A stretch of DNA of 47,526 bases from an uncultured Schlesneria sp. (GTDB lineage: Bacteria; Planctomycetota; Planctomycetia; Planctomycetales; Planctomycetaceae): contig CAIULL010000053.1 in the NCBI GenBank assembly GCA_903899985.1, forward strand, positions 1-47,526, read 5' to 3'. The translations under genes were made by a program, and so were the position numbers. How positions within the stretch are numbered: position 1 is the first letter of the stretch; each line of letters begins with the position of its first letter. A model generated the notes under the pieces. That model was not told where the DNA came from. It saw nothing but the letters and a program-made list of their open reading frames with translations, and made no database searches. Positions 39,820 to 47,526 of the stretch are shown piece after piece.

Positions 39820-41763
39820 ATGACTGACGAAGCGTTACGGGCTGATAAAAATAACTCGAGCACTCCCACTTTGGTGCGGCATGCTGTGCTGTTTGTACTG
39901 ACGTTGATGTCGGTTTTGTTGTATCTCGATCGATTCGCGGTCGGTATTGCTGCTGAATACATTCGCGAAGACCTGCACATGTCGCAGGCTCAAATGTCCT
40001 GGTTTGTCAGTGCTTTCTTCTGGTCATACGCCATCTGCCAGGTTCCTGCTGGTTGGCTCAGCGATCGTTTCGGCGGCCGCATGATGCTGACGATTTATAT
40101 TCTGGCCTGGTCGATTGTGACCGGGCTGATGGGATTCGCCCATTCGGTCTGGCTGGTACTCTGGCTGCGACTGTTCTGCGGGGCGACTCAGGCTGGTGCG
40201 TATCCCACCTCTGCGGGAATGATTCGACAATGGTATCCGATTTCAACTCGCGGGACGGCCAGTTCGATTGTTGGTTTAGGCGGCCGCTTCGGTGCGGTGC
40301 TTGCCCCGTTGCTGACCGCCCGGCTGATTCTGGCCTACGTCCCGGTGGAATCGGATTCGACTTTGCGTAGTACGGACATTCTGAATGCGGATTCGTTTGT
40401 CGCCAGATTCGACGAACAAAAGGATGTTGGTAAGCCACGTCATCGTTTCGTGACAGAATTTCTTTCTCATCTTTCTAAAGAGAATCAGGATCAGGTTCGG
40501 ACAGGCGTTGTCGAAGCAGCGCCAGTGGTTGAAGCTCGACTGAAGGCCGATAAGGAAGCGGCAAAACGGATTTTCGATCTTCGGGACTGGATTCCCTTCG
40601 GATTCAGCAACCAGATCATCACCGAAACACGCGCGTCCGGTTTCGCGGAAATCATGGATTCACTCACTGCGCGAATGTCGGAAAAGGAGTTTATCGATTT
40701 CTCGGAGATTTCACTTCCATTTAATCCCAAGAAAGATCGACAGCAACAATCGTTGCTGTCTCAGTGGTACTCAAGCCTGTTTCAATCCGAGGCCCAGCGA
40801 CTGCTGGAGCGTCAACTGAGTGGAACCGAGTTAACAAAGTATGAAACACTTCGATTAAACCGATTGGCGATGGAGTCACTGTTTCCACAAGAGATTCGGA
40901 AGGTACACGGATCAGGCTGGCGACCTACGATCATTCTCTACGGATTAATTGGACTGATCGTCGCCGCAGCGTTCGCCGTGGTGACCCGCAACAGCCCTGC
41001 CGAACATTCGTGGTGCAATCAGGCCGAGCGGGAATTTATCGACGACGAAGCGACCCGCACCGCGAAGATGAAGGAACCGGGAAACCCCAAATTTCCATTT
41101 CGTGCGTTCATGATAAGCCCCAGTCTGTGGGGGAACAGCATGACTCAATTTCTTACGAACATCGGCTGGCTGTTCGTCGTGACTTCGCTGCCGAGATACC
41201 TCGATAAAGTCCACGGCGTGTCGCTGGTGACGAATGGATTCATGACGGCATTTCCCAGCTTAATCGGGATTGTGGGACTCTTCGCCGGGGGACGAGCAAC
41301 CGATTGGGCGGTCCGCGTCTTTGGCCTGAAACGAGGTCGTCTGATTCCATTGGCAGCGTCCCGTTTCACCGCTGCGGGTGGTTACGCCATGTGTCTGTTG
41401 CTCAGTTTTCTGTTTGCACCCAATCCGGAAAACTGGTGGTTGCCATGGTTGTATATCGTCGGGCTTTGTATCGCGTCGATGTCGACTGACTTCGGCTCAC
41501 CAGCGATCTGGTCTTACGCGCAAGATGTGGGCGGCCGGTATACTGCATCGATCCTGGGCTGGGGTAACATGTGGGGAAACCTGGGGGCTGCCGTGGCACC
41601 GCTGATCTACAATCGCGTGCTCGGTGAAAACCCAACCCTGGATGATTGGAATACGGTCTTTGCCGTTTGCTGCGGCGTGTTCGTTGTTGCGGGCTTTTGT
41701 GCCATGCTCCTTGATTCAACCAAGCCGCTTACCGTGGAACGAACATCCCAGGCAGAAGCTTAG
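39820..41763 (+). CDS. MFS transporter with a 190-residue insert between helices 5 and 6
   Basis: 647 residues from ATG 39820 with CGGGAG upstream. Membrane parts match the anion:cation symporter branch of the major facilitator superfamily: LYLDRFAVGIAAEYIREDL, SWFVSAFFWSYAICQVPAGWLSDRFGGR (motif A region), and GATQAGAYPTSAGMIRQW. After helix 5 (to about residue 175) there is a hydrophilic insert to about 364, containing ARFDEQKDVGKPRHRFV and EAQRLLERQLSGTELTKYE, before helix 6 (WRPTIILYGLIGLIVAAAF). By standard topology it is outside the cytoplasm. Substrate is probably an organic acid or sugar acid. The gene converges on corA with only 5 bp between stops. Confidence 0.88.
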   Translation: MTDEALRADKNNSSTPTLVRHAVLFVLTLMSVLLYLDRFAVGIAAEYIREDLHMSQAQMSWFVSAFFWSYAICQVPAGWLSDRFGGRMMLTIYILAWSIVTGLMGFAHSVWLVLWLRLFCGATQAGAYPTSAGMIRQWYPISTRGTASSIVGLGGRFGAVLAPLLTARLILAYVPVESDSTLRSTDILNADSFVARFDEQKDVGKPRHRFVTEFLSHLSKENQDQVRTGVVEAAPVVEARLKADKEAAKRIFDLRDWIPFGFSNQIITETRASGFAEIMDSLTARMSEKEFIDFSEISLPFNPKKDRQQQSLLSQWYSSLFQSEAQRLLERQLSGTELTKYETLRLNRLAMESLFPQEIRKVHGSGWRPTIILYGLIGLIVAAAFAVVTRNSPAEHSWCNQAEREFIDDEATRTAKMKEPGNPKFPFRAFMISPSLWGNSMTQFLTNIGWLFVVTSLPRYLDKVHGVSLVTNGFMTAFPSLIGIVGLFAGGRATDWAVRVFGLKRGRLIPLAASRFTAAGGYAMCLLLSFLFAPNPENWWLPWLYIVGLCIASMSTDFGSPAIWSYAQDVGGRYTASILGWGNMWGNLGAAVAPLIYNRVLGENPTLDDWNTVFAVCCGVFVVAGFCAMLLDSTKPLTVERTSQAEA

Positions 41764-41768
41764 TCAAT

Positions 41769-42959
41769 CTACAGCCAGCCGCGGCGTTTGAAGATTTTGA
41801 CCATGATAAAGACGGTGACGATGCAGATGATCCAGAAGATCGGATACATCCAGGGGGACTGATTTTCCGGGATCGGCATGTTCATTCCGTAGACCCCCGC
41901 GAGGAATGTTAACGGAATGAAAATCGAACCCATGATCGTCAGAACTTTCATGATCTCATTCATGCGGATCGAAAGTGACGACATATAGATGTCTGTCAAT
42001 CCTGTCGCGAATTCACGATAGGTCTCGACCAGGTCAATGATCTGGACACAGTTGTCGTACAAGTCACGCAGGTAAGGTCGAGTGACTTCTGTCATGCATT
42101 CGTGCTTCTCACGCTGAAGGGAATGAATCACTTCTCGCATCGGCCAGACCGCTCGTCGAACGGTGAGCAGTTCGCGTTTCACCGAGTGAATCTGTCGAAT
42201 CGTTTCCGTCGTCGGGGTCTCTAGCGCCTGGTCTTCCAGGTCTTCCAGCAGTTCGGAATAGAACTCCAAAATCGGAAAGCACTGGTCGATCATGGCGTCG
42301 AGCAGCGAATAGATCAGGAAACTGACATCATTTTCGCGTAGCCGCGAACCTTTCGACGCAAGCCGCTGACGTATTCCGTCCCAGACATCCCCTTCGCATT
42401 CCTGAAAGGTCAATAACGTCTTGTGTCCCAGCACGAAGCCGATCTGTTCGCTGCGGACGTGACCGTCGGAAAGTATCAGCATTCGGCCCACGATAAACAG
42501 TCGAGCCTGGTGCTCACCCGTCCCCGGATAGTCTTCGGCTTTCGGCCGTTGACCGACATGAATCAGATCTTCCACAACCAGCGGATGAAGGTCGTACTTC
42601 ACCGCAAAGGCCTTCAGCACGCGTTTGTCGGTCAGCCCATCAATATTGACCCAGCGAACGACAGCCCAATCAGGTCGGTGTCGAGAGATGAAATCATCGA
42701 CATCAGTCACTCGTTCCACCTGGATCGACTGTGGCGAAAAGTCGGTACAGGTCACGACGACGCTCGTCGGCTCGCCGCTCGGCTGAGTCAGTTCATGGTG
42801 TTCGATCCCCGAAGCGGCACCGGAGTTGTGCACGGGGAACCTCGGCAACCGCTCAATTGCTTCCACTGCTTCGTCGAGCGGCGAACCCAATCCAAGCCAT
42901 TGGAGAAAACGCTGCCCGATCGTCGAATAGTCAGATGGTGGTGAAGAAGCATCTTGCAT
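41769..42959 (-). CDS. corA: CorA-type magnesium/cobalt transport protein
   Basis: 396 residues. The CorA signature is intact: G358-M359-N360 in FLAGVYGMNMPIPENQ, followed by the last helix (IFWIICIVTVFIMVKIF) and a basic C-terminus KRRGWL. The cytoplasmic domain includes YDLHPLVVEDLIHVGQRPKAE, typical of the family. N-terminal extension of about 50 residues is longer than in most CorA proteins. Channel for Mg2+ (and Co2+), working as a pentamer. Convergent with the MFS gene. Confidence 0.95.
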   Translation of the reverse strand: MQDASSPPSDYSTIGQRFLQWLGLGSPLDEAVEAIERLPRFPVHNSGAASGIEHHELTQPSGEPTSVVVTCTDFSPQSIQVERVTDVDDFISRHRPDWAVVRWVNIDGLTDKRVLKAFAVKYDLHPLVVEDLIHVGQRPKAEDYPGTGEHQARLFIVGRMLILSDGHVRSEQIGFVLGHKTLLTFQECEGDVWDGIRQRLASKGSRLRENDVSFLIYSLLDAMIDQCFPILEFYSELLEDLEDQALETPTTETIRQIHSVKRELLTVRRAVWPMREVIHSLQREKHECMTEVTRPYLRDLYDNCVQIIDLVETYREFATGLTDIYMSSLSIRMNEIMKVLTIMGSIFIPLTFLAGVYGMNMPIPENQSPWMYPIFWIICIVTVFIMVKIFKRRGWL

Positions 42960-43526
42960 GGATCAAGTTTTACCCACAAAAAAGGGAATCAAGCTTAGGA
43001 ACGGAATACTAACTGTCTGCGGACCGAACAACCATTGTTTCGCGAACCAACGATGATCAGTCTGTATTTTCATCTGGGATCATGTCTTCACCTTCCAACA
43101 CAGGCCTTTTCATTCCCCCTCATGCAGGGATGCCGGCGTTTCGGCCAGTTTTGAAAGTTGAACACCCACCGGCCTCCTCCTGAAAACGATGCGTTGAACT
43201 AACAATTTCAACCGGGTGAACTCTCCTGACGAGACTGGTACCAGGCATTCCCCGCGTTCTACTCAAAGCCGTTCGCCTGTGCGGCTCGTTTTGAGACTCA
43301 AAAGCCCTTCGCGAGTCAGATCGACCAGCCATTAATCGACCACAATTCCTTCACTTGGCGAACGGTGACTGGTGAGTTTGCATTCCGGGATCGGAATGAA
43401 CATATTACGGAACACAGTTTCTCCAAAATCTGATTTTCAATCACTCTTTGAAGCACGTCGCGCGAAGTGCATTCGAAGTATTCATTCCGTGCCGCCTGCC
43501 ACAATTTCTATCGAGGTGCTTTACCA
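42960..43526. other. Intergenic stretch between divergent genes
   Basis: 567 bp that should contain promoters for corA and for the Gfo/Idh/MocA operon. Short frames on both strands lack protein-like composition. No RNA or repeat recognised. Confidence 0.45.
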
Positions 43527-44747
43527 ATGAGCGTCATCAAGAAACCGACTCGTCGAGACTTCATGAAAACTACGGGGGCCGCTTTTGGAGTCCCCTATGC
43601 CATTACCTCGGCCGCGCTGGGTAATAGCGAACGGCCTGCCGCCAGTGACCGGATTGTGATGGGCGGGATTGGTATTGGAAACATGGGTCGCGGCGACCAG
43701 GGGGCCTTTCTCGGTCGCAAAGATGTTCAGTACGTCGCCCTGTCTGACGTCCGTGAAGAAGTCCGCGATAAGTCAAAAGCCAACGTCGACCGGCACTACA
43801 ATAACGGCGACTGCAAAGTCTACAACGATTTTCGCGAACTCCTCGCCCGAACCGATATCGATGCCGTTCACGTGGCGACTCCCGATCACTGGCATGCGAT
43901 CATGGTGATCGAAGCCTGTCGTAACGGCAAAGACGTCTACTGTCAAAAGCCGGAAACGCTGACGCTTCGTGAAGGTCCGCTGATGATTGCTGCCGCGCGA
44001 CGATACGGCCGGGTCGTTTCGGGAGGGAGTCAACGAGTTCTGGAAGACTATCGTAAATACGTCGCACCCGCCTGGGCGGGTGAGTTCGGCAAGATCAAAT
44101 CGATCAACGTCAACGTCGGACCGTTGCCACAGCTGTGCAATCTTCCGGGGGAAACGAAGTCAGAAGCGATCGACTGGGACCTGTGGCTCGGTCCCGCACC
44201 CTGGGCACCCTACAATCCGAAGCGTTGCAGCGGCAGTTTTTCTATCAACGGCGCCAGTTGGAGATCATTCAGTGACTACTCGGGTGGCGGCATGACCGAT
44301 TGGGGTGCACATCATTTCGGTGGTGCGACCTTCATTTGTGACGTCCGTGATCAGCAGCCGTTCGAAGTCAACTATTTCGACGACAGTAACGGAAAGTACC
44401 TGGCTTACCGATACCAGAACGGGTTAACGATCTACCACAACAAGCCAAAAACCGATCAATTGCTGATTGAAGGAACCCCCGGCGAAAAACTGGCACCGAA
44501 GCCTGTTCCGGGATACAAGGGCGAGGGTGGGATTTACGGCGACTTCATCGAATGCGTGAAGACCCGTGAAAAGCCCTTCCGTGACATTGAGTCAGCCGTC
44601 AATACGGCGGCATTGGCTCACCTCGGCAACATTGCTTACCAGTTGAAACGATCGTTGAAGTGGGATTCCGTCAAGCAGGAGTTCGTTGGGGATGCCGAGG
44701 CAAATCGGATGACCGATCGAGCTCGTCGTGAACCCTGGCAGCTTTGA
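43527..44747 (+). CDS. Gfo/Idh/MocA family oxidoreductase with twin-arginine signal
   Basis: 406 residues from ATG 43527, with GAGGTG nine bases upstream. A Tat signal is present (TRRDFMKTTGAAFGVPYAI, R9-R10). The NAD(P)-binding part begins VMGGIGIGNMGRGDQG and includes ALSDVREEVRDK; DAVHVATPDHWHAIMVIEACRNGKDVYCQKP carries the family EKP-type lysine motif as QKP. The C-terminal part (SDYSGGGMTDWGAHHFGGA) binds substrate. Such exported members are numerous in planctomycetes and are linked to sugar modification; substrate unknown. Two HEAT-repeat genes follow on the same strand. Confidence 0.93.
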   Translation: MSVIKKPTRRDFMKTTGAAFGVPYAITSAALGNSERPAASDRIVMGGIGIGNMGRGDQGAFLGRKDVQYVALSDVREEVRDKSKANVDRHYNNGDCKVYNDFRELLARTDIDAVHVATPDHWHAIMVIEACRNGKDVYCQKPETLTLREGPLMIAAARRYGRVVSGGSQRVLEDYRKYVAPAWAGEFGKIKSINVNVGPLPQLCNLPGETKSEAIDWDLWLGPAPWAPYNPKRCSGSFSINGASWRSFSDYSGGGMTDWGAHHFGGATFICDVRDQQPFEVNYFDDSNGKYLAYRYQNGLTIYHNKPKTDQLLIEGTPGEKLAPKPVPGYKGEGGIYGDFIECVKTREKPFRDIESAVNTAALAHLGNIAYQLKRSLKWDSVKQEFVGDAEANRMTDRARREPWQL

Positions 44748-44836
44748 TGATTGGCCCCTGTTAACCGCGCCGCGCTTTCGCCGTGCGCGTTCGCCATCTC
44801 TTCCCGAATCAATTTCCTGAATTAAGGACGATCAAT

Positions 44837-45553
44837 ATGTTAGACACCGCTTTTGAAGCCTTGAAGACTTTCGATTGGGGTAGCGACCTGGCGGCATTAG
44901 CTCCGATTGAGGAGGCTGCGACCGCTTCGCATGGCAAGCCCGAGGCTCGCCAGGATCTGGAGAATCGCCTGATCGCTGCACTGAAGGGAACGCTGACACG
45001 CGACGCCCAGGACTACATTTGCCGCAAGCTGGCGAATGTGGGAACTGCCGCAGCCGTTCCGACGTTGGCCGGGTTGCTGCTCAACAAAGGGAATTCGCAT
45101 ATGTCCCGGTTTGCGCTGGAGCAAATCCCTGCTGCTGAAGCGGATCAGGCACTTCGTGATGCACTGCCTAAAGTCAGTGGTGACCTCAAGGTGGGGGTCA
45201 TCAGTTCGATCGGTGCCCGACGTGATAGTGCCGCCGTTCCAGCCTTGAGCAGCTTGCTCAGTGATAGTGATCCCGCCGTCGCTCGTGCCGCCATACTGGC
45301 ACTGGGGGCGATTGGTAGCGTCGAGTCCGCCGCCGCACTGCAGACGGCGTTGCGTGCGGCAGGTGATCGTCGCGCGACGATGATCGATGCGGTTCTCAAA
45401 TGTGCGGAATCACTCCTGGCAAGCAATCAGGTTGCCACTGCCAGCTCAATCTACAAAGCCTTCACCGATGAAAGTCAGCCTCGCATCGTGCGACTGGCGG
45501 CAACACGCGGGCTGTTGGCGTGTGCCAGCCAGCCAGCCGTTCGTTCGATCTAA
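44837..45553 (+). CDS. HEAT-repeat protein, cytoplasmic
   Basis: 238 residues from ATG 44837 with AAGGACG upstream; a longer frame from 44783 lacks a matching start context. Alpha-alpha repeats are visible, for example SDPAVARAAILALGAIGSVESAAAL and NVGTAAAVPTLAGLLLNKG. No signal peptide. It follows the Gfo/Idh/MocA gene by 89 bp. HEAT proteins serve as binding scaffolds; the adjacent oxidoreductase may be its partner, or it may aid quality control of that system (inference). Confidence 0.85.
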   Translation: MLDTAFEALKTFDWGSDLAALAPIEEAATASHGKPEARQDLENRLIAALKGTLTRDAQDYICRKLANVGTAAAVPTLAGLLLNKGNSHMSRFALEQIPAAEADQALRDALPKVSGDLKVGVISSIGARRDSAAVPALSSLLSDSDPAVARAAILALGAIGSVESAAALQTALRAAGDRRATMIDAVLKCAESLLASNQVATASSIYKAFTDESQPRIVRLAATRGLLACASQPAVRSI

Positions 45554-45740
45554 TCCCGTGTCCAAGTTAATTAGTTGAGTTGTGCCACAGGATAACCGTC
45601 TTCAGTCACCCCGTGCTCTTCGATGGCCACACAAAAAGCGAAAGCACTGCCTCTCAGAAGACTCCGATGCAGTGGTGCTCATCCCCGAAGACAAGTCTTA
45701 ACCACACACTAATCACTCATTTTCCTTGAGAGATCGCAGC

Positions 45741-47132
45741 ATGTTTCAGCGAGTTTTATACGGTATTGCCGCGTTGTGCCTGATGGCCGTCCTGCCACCG
45801 GGTGACGCATCGGCAGCAGAAAGTCCTTCCGATGACCTGGTTCAAATGATCGTCAAACTGATCGGTGATCCCGATAAAGAATTTCGGGCCGCTGGATTAG
45901 ATAAGTTACGTACCTCGGCGAAGGGTACGGCGGCGACCCAGCAGTTTACCTCGATGCTGAAGAAACTTGATGCTCAAGGCCAGATTGCTTTGTTGAATGC
46001 CCTGGCAGATCGCGGTGACCCTTCGGCCCGTTCTGCAATTCTGGAACTGATCTCGTCGAGTAAAGAGGATTCCGTGCGAGCGGCAGGAATCGCTGCGATT
46101 GGTAGTCTTGGTTCCGCAAGCGATTTGCCTCTGCTCGTCAAAACACTCTCTGCGACTTCGGCTGTCGAACAAGCAGCGGCGAAACAAAGTCTGATTAAGA
46201 TTGATGGTGAAACGGTCTGTCCGGTCCTTGCCAGCGAATCCAAATCGGCCTCACCAGCGATCAGAGCCACTCTCCTCGACGTTCTGGCGACCCGACGAGC
46301 CAGTGAGGAAGGACCGACATTTGTCGCCGCTGCGATCGATGATAATGGTCAGGTCCGCAGTGCGGCAATGAACGCACTGGGACAGATCGGCCGTCCGGAA
46401 CAGCTCAACTCAATGCTGGCCGGTGTTCTCAAAGCGGCAAAAGGGGGCGAACGGGATAATGCGGAACGAAACGTGGCGTCCGTCTGTGCCAGGATTGATA
46501 ACCAGGATCAACGAGCGACAAAGCTGATCGAGGCACTGAATACCGTTCCGGTATCTGATCGGGACGAATTACTGTCGTTGGTTGGACGTGTTGGTGGCAA
46601 GAAGTTGATCGATTTTGTAGCGGATATCGCAACTGGAACTGATGCCGCTCGAAGAAAACTGGGGATCGATGCATTAAGTAAATGGCCTGACGCCAGCGTT
46701 GCCGACAAGTTGCTCGAAATTGTGAATAAGGCATCCGATCCGGCGGAGCGAAACCAGGCGTTTCAGGGTTACGTCAAGATTGGTGCGACCCGTGACAATC
46801 GCAATGACAAACAGCGGCTTGATCGCATGAAAGATGCGATGAAAGCGGCAAAGTCACCCGAAGAACAAACGCTGGTCATCAATCGAACTCGTACATCGTA
46901 CGATGTCGAGGCCGTCCGGTTCGTACTCCCCTATCTGGACCAGCCTCAGTTCGCTCAAGCCGCATGCGAGACGATCGTGGAAATCGCGCACCACCGTGAA
47001 GTCCGAGATCCGAACAAGTCCGAATTCGACAAGATCCTCGACAAGGTGATCGAGGTGACAAAAGACCCGGTCGTCGTCGACCGAGCTCAACGGTACAAAC
47101 GGGGCGAAACCTGGGAACGCCCGAAGAAATAG
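45741..47132 (+). CDS. Exported HEAT-repeat protein
   Basis: 463 residues from ATG 45741, GAGAG eight bases upstream. A signal peptide ends near residue 28 (VLYGIAALCLMAVLPPGDASAAE). The remainder is HEAT-type repeats: PDKEFRAAGLDKLR, DSVRAAGIAAIGSLGSASDLPLL, NGQVRSAAMNALGQIGRPEQL. The last 130 residues carry a Lys/Arg-rich part (DNRNDKQRLDRMKDAMKAAK). It follows the cytoplasmic HEAT gene by 187 bp and shares its repeat type, so the pair plus the Tat-exported oxidoreductase probably form one unit. Precise role unknown. Confidence 0.88.
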   Translation: MFQRVLYGIAALCLMAVLPPGDASAAESPSDDLVQMIVKLIGDPDKEFRAAGLDKLRTSAKGTAATQQFTSMLKKLDAQGQIALLNALADRGDPSARSAILELISSSKEDSVRAAGIAAIGSLGSASDLPLLVKTLSATSAVEQAAAKQSLIKIDGETVCPVLASESKSASPAIRATLLDVLATRRASEEGPTFVAAAIDDNGQVRSAAMNALGQIGRPEQLNSMLAGVLKAAKGGERDNAERNVASVCARIDNQDQRATKLIEALNTVPVSDRDELLSLVGRVGGKKLIDFVADIATGTDAARRKLGIDALSKWPDASVADKLLEIVNKASDPAERNQAFQGYVKIGATRDNRNDKQRLDRMKDAMKAAKSPEEQTLVINRTRTSYDVEAVRFVLPYLDQPQFAQAACETIVEIAHHREVRDPNKSEFDKILDKVIEVTKDPVVVDRAQRYKRGETWERPKK

Positions 47133-47142
47133 ACGAAAAATG

Positions 47143-47526
47143 TCATCGTTTCACCGCGCCTCGCAGAGAAGCGGGTCCCACGGCGATCGAGATGAAAACC
47201 GAGGCGTCATTTCTCATTGGGGCGTTGTGAAAAGTCGTGGCTGTGGCGACGCCTGAAGAAATCGGCTGAACGCCGATTCGCCTGCGCCGCTGGCTGCGGG
47301 TTAAACAACGTAGAAGTCAACGTTTAACCGCGCCTCGCAGAGAAGCGGGAACCGAGCGGAGAAAATGCCGGCATCCGCGGCGTCATTTTCAAGTTTAGGC
47401 ATTGCATAGCAAACCTCGCGTCAGCGAGGCCTGGAAGAAATCGGCTGAACGCCGATTCGCCTGCGCCGCTGGCTGCGGGTTAAACAATGCAGAAGTCATC
47501 GTTTCACCGCGCCTCGCAGAGAAGCG
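47143..47526. repeat. Long intergenic palindromic repeats (two units and start of a third)
   Basis: CCGCGCCTCGCAGAGAAGCG occurs at 47154, 47328 and 47507 (periods 174 and 179 bp). A second block, GAAGAAATCGG and the following 45 bases through GGTTAAACAA, occurs at 47255 and 47434. Internal inverted repeats include AATCGGC/GCCGATT and GGTTAAAC/GTTTAACC. Central parts between blocks differ. The array runs off the right edge and starts 10 bp after the HEAT gene. Confidence 0.88.

Overview
The window looks like a chromosomal segment of a planctomycete (Planctomycetota, Schlesneria/Planctomyces-like; inferred from gene content, not from a marker gene). Two large surface-type proteins carry an N-terminal LEPR-XLL-like motif (LEDRIALSA, LESRMMLSL). 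There are also a twin-arginine Gfo/Idh/MocA oxidoreductase beside HEAT-repeat proteins, very long membrane proteins without an obvious family, an HNH nuclease of a type common in this phylum, and generous spacing between genes.

Layout. 1-4174 (-): C-terminally cut giant repeat protein with about ten 112-residue tandem repeats. 4679-6733 (+): solitary molybdopterin oxidoreductase. 7224-12730 (+): candidate inorganic-carbon uptake region with a SulP/BicA-like permease and an SbtA-like Na+/bicarbonate permease, interleaved with three small paralogous two-helix membrane proteins and closed by a strong bidirectional terminator. 12847-18882 (-): Fe-S assembly cluster in transcription order sufR, nuoB, sufC, sufB, sufD, Rieske protein, sufT. 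19051-21655 (-): sulfotransferase/glycosyltransferase fusion and a two-DTG aspartic protease with PDZ domain. 21823-23960 (-): second LEPR-XLL protein whose start region is separated from its body by an (AC)10 tract that puts it out of frame. 24142-25326 (-): one reading frame broken by several stops. 25340-35848 (-): DUF423 protein, membrane-TPR protein, hypothetical protein, YdjC/ChbG-type deacetylase translationally coupled to a GT2 glycosyltransferase, and a 1217-residue membrane protein. 36814-39056: YezD-like protein, DODA-type dioxygenase, an odd tRNA-Arg(GCG), HNH nuclease, tRNA-His. 39820-42959: MFS transporter with a large insert, convergent with CorA. 43527-47132 (+): Gfo/Idh/MocA protein and two HEAT-repeat proteins. 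47143-47526: long intergenic palindromic repeats.

How the genes fit together. The suf set is a coherent SUF Fe-S assembly operon with its own SufR-type Fe-S sensing repressor. A nuoB gene (itself an Fe-S protein) sits between regulator and scaffold genes. The two permeases and their three small companions look like one module; the small proteins are the best candidate here for an undescribed component. The (AC)10 frame break is the best candidate for switchable expression of a surface protein.
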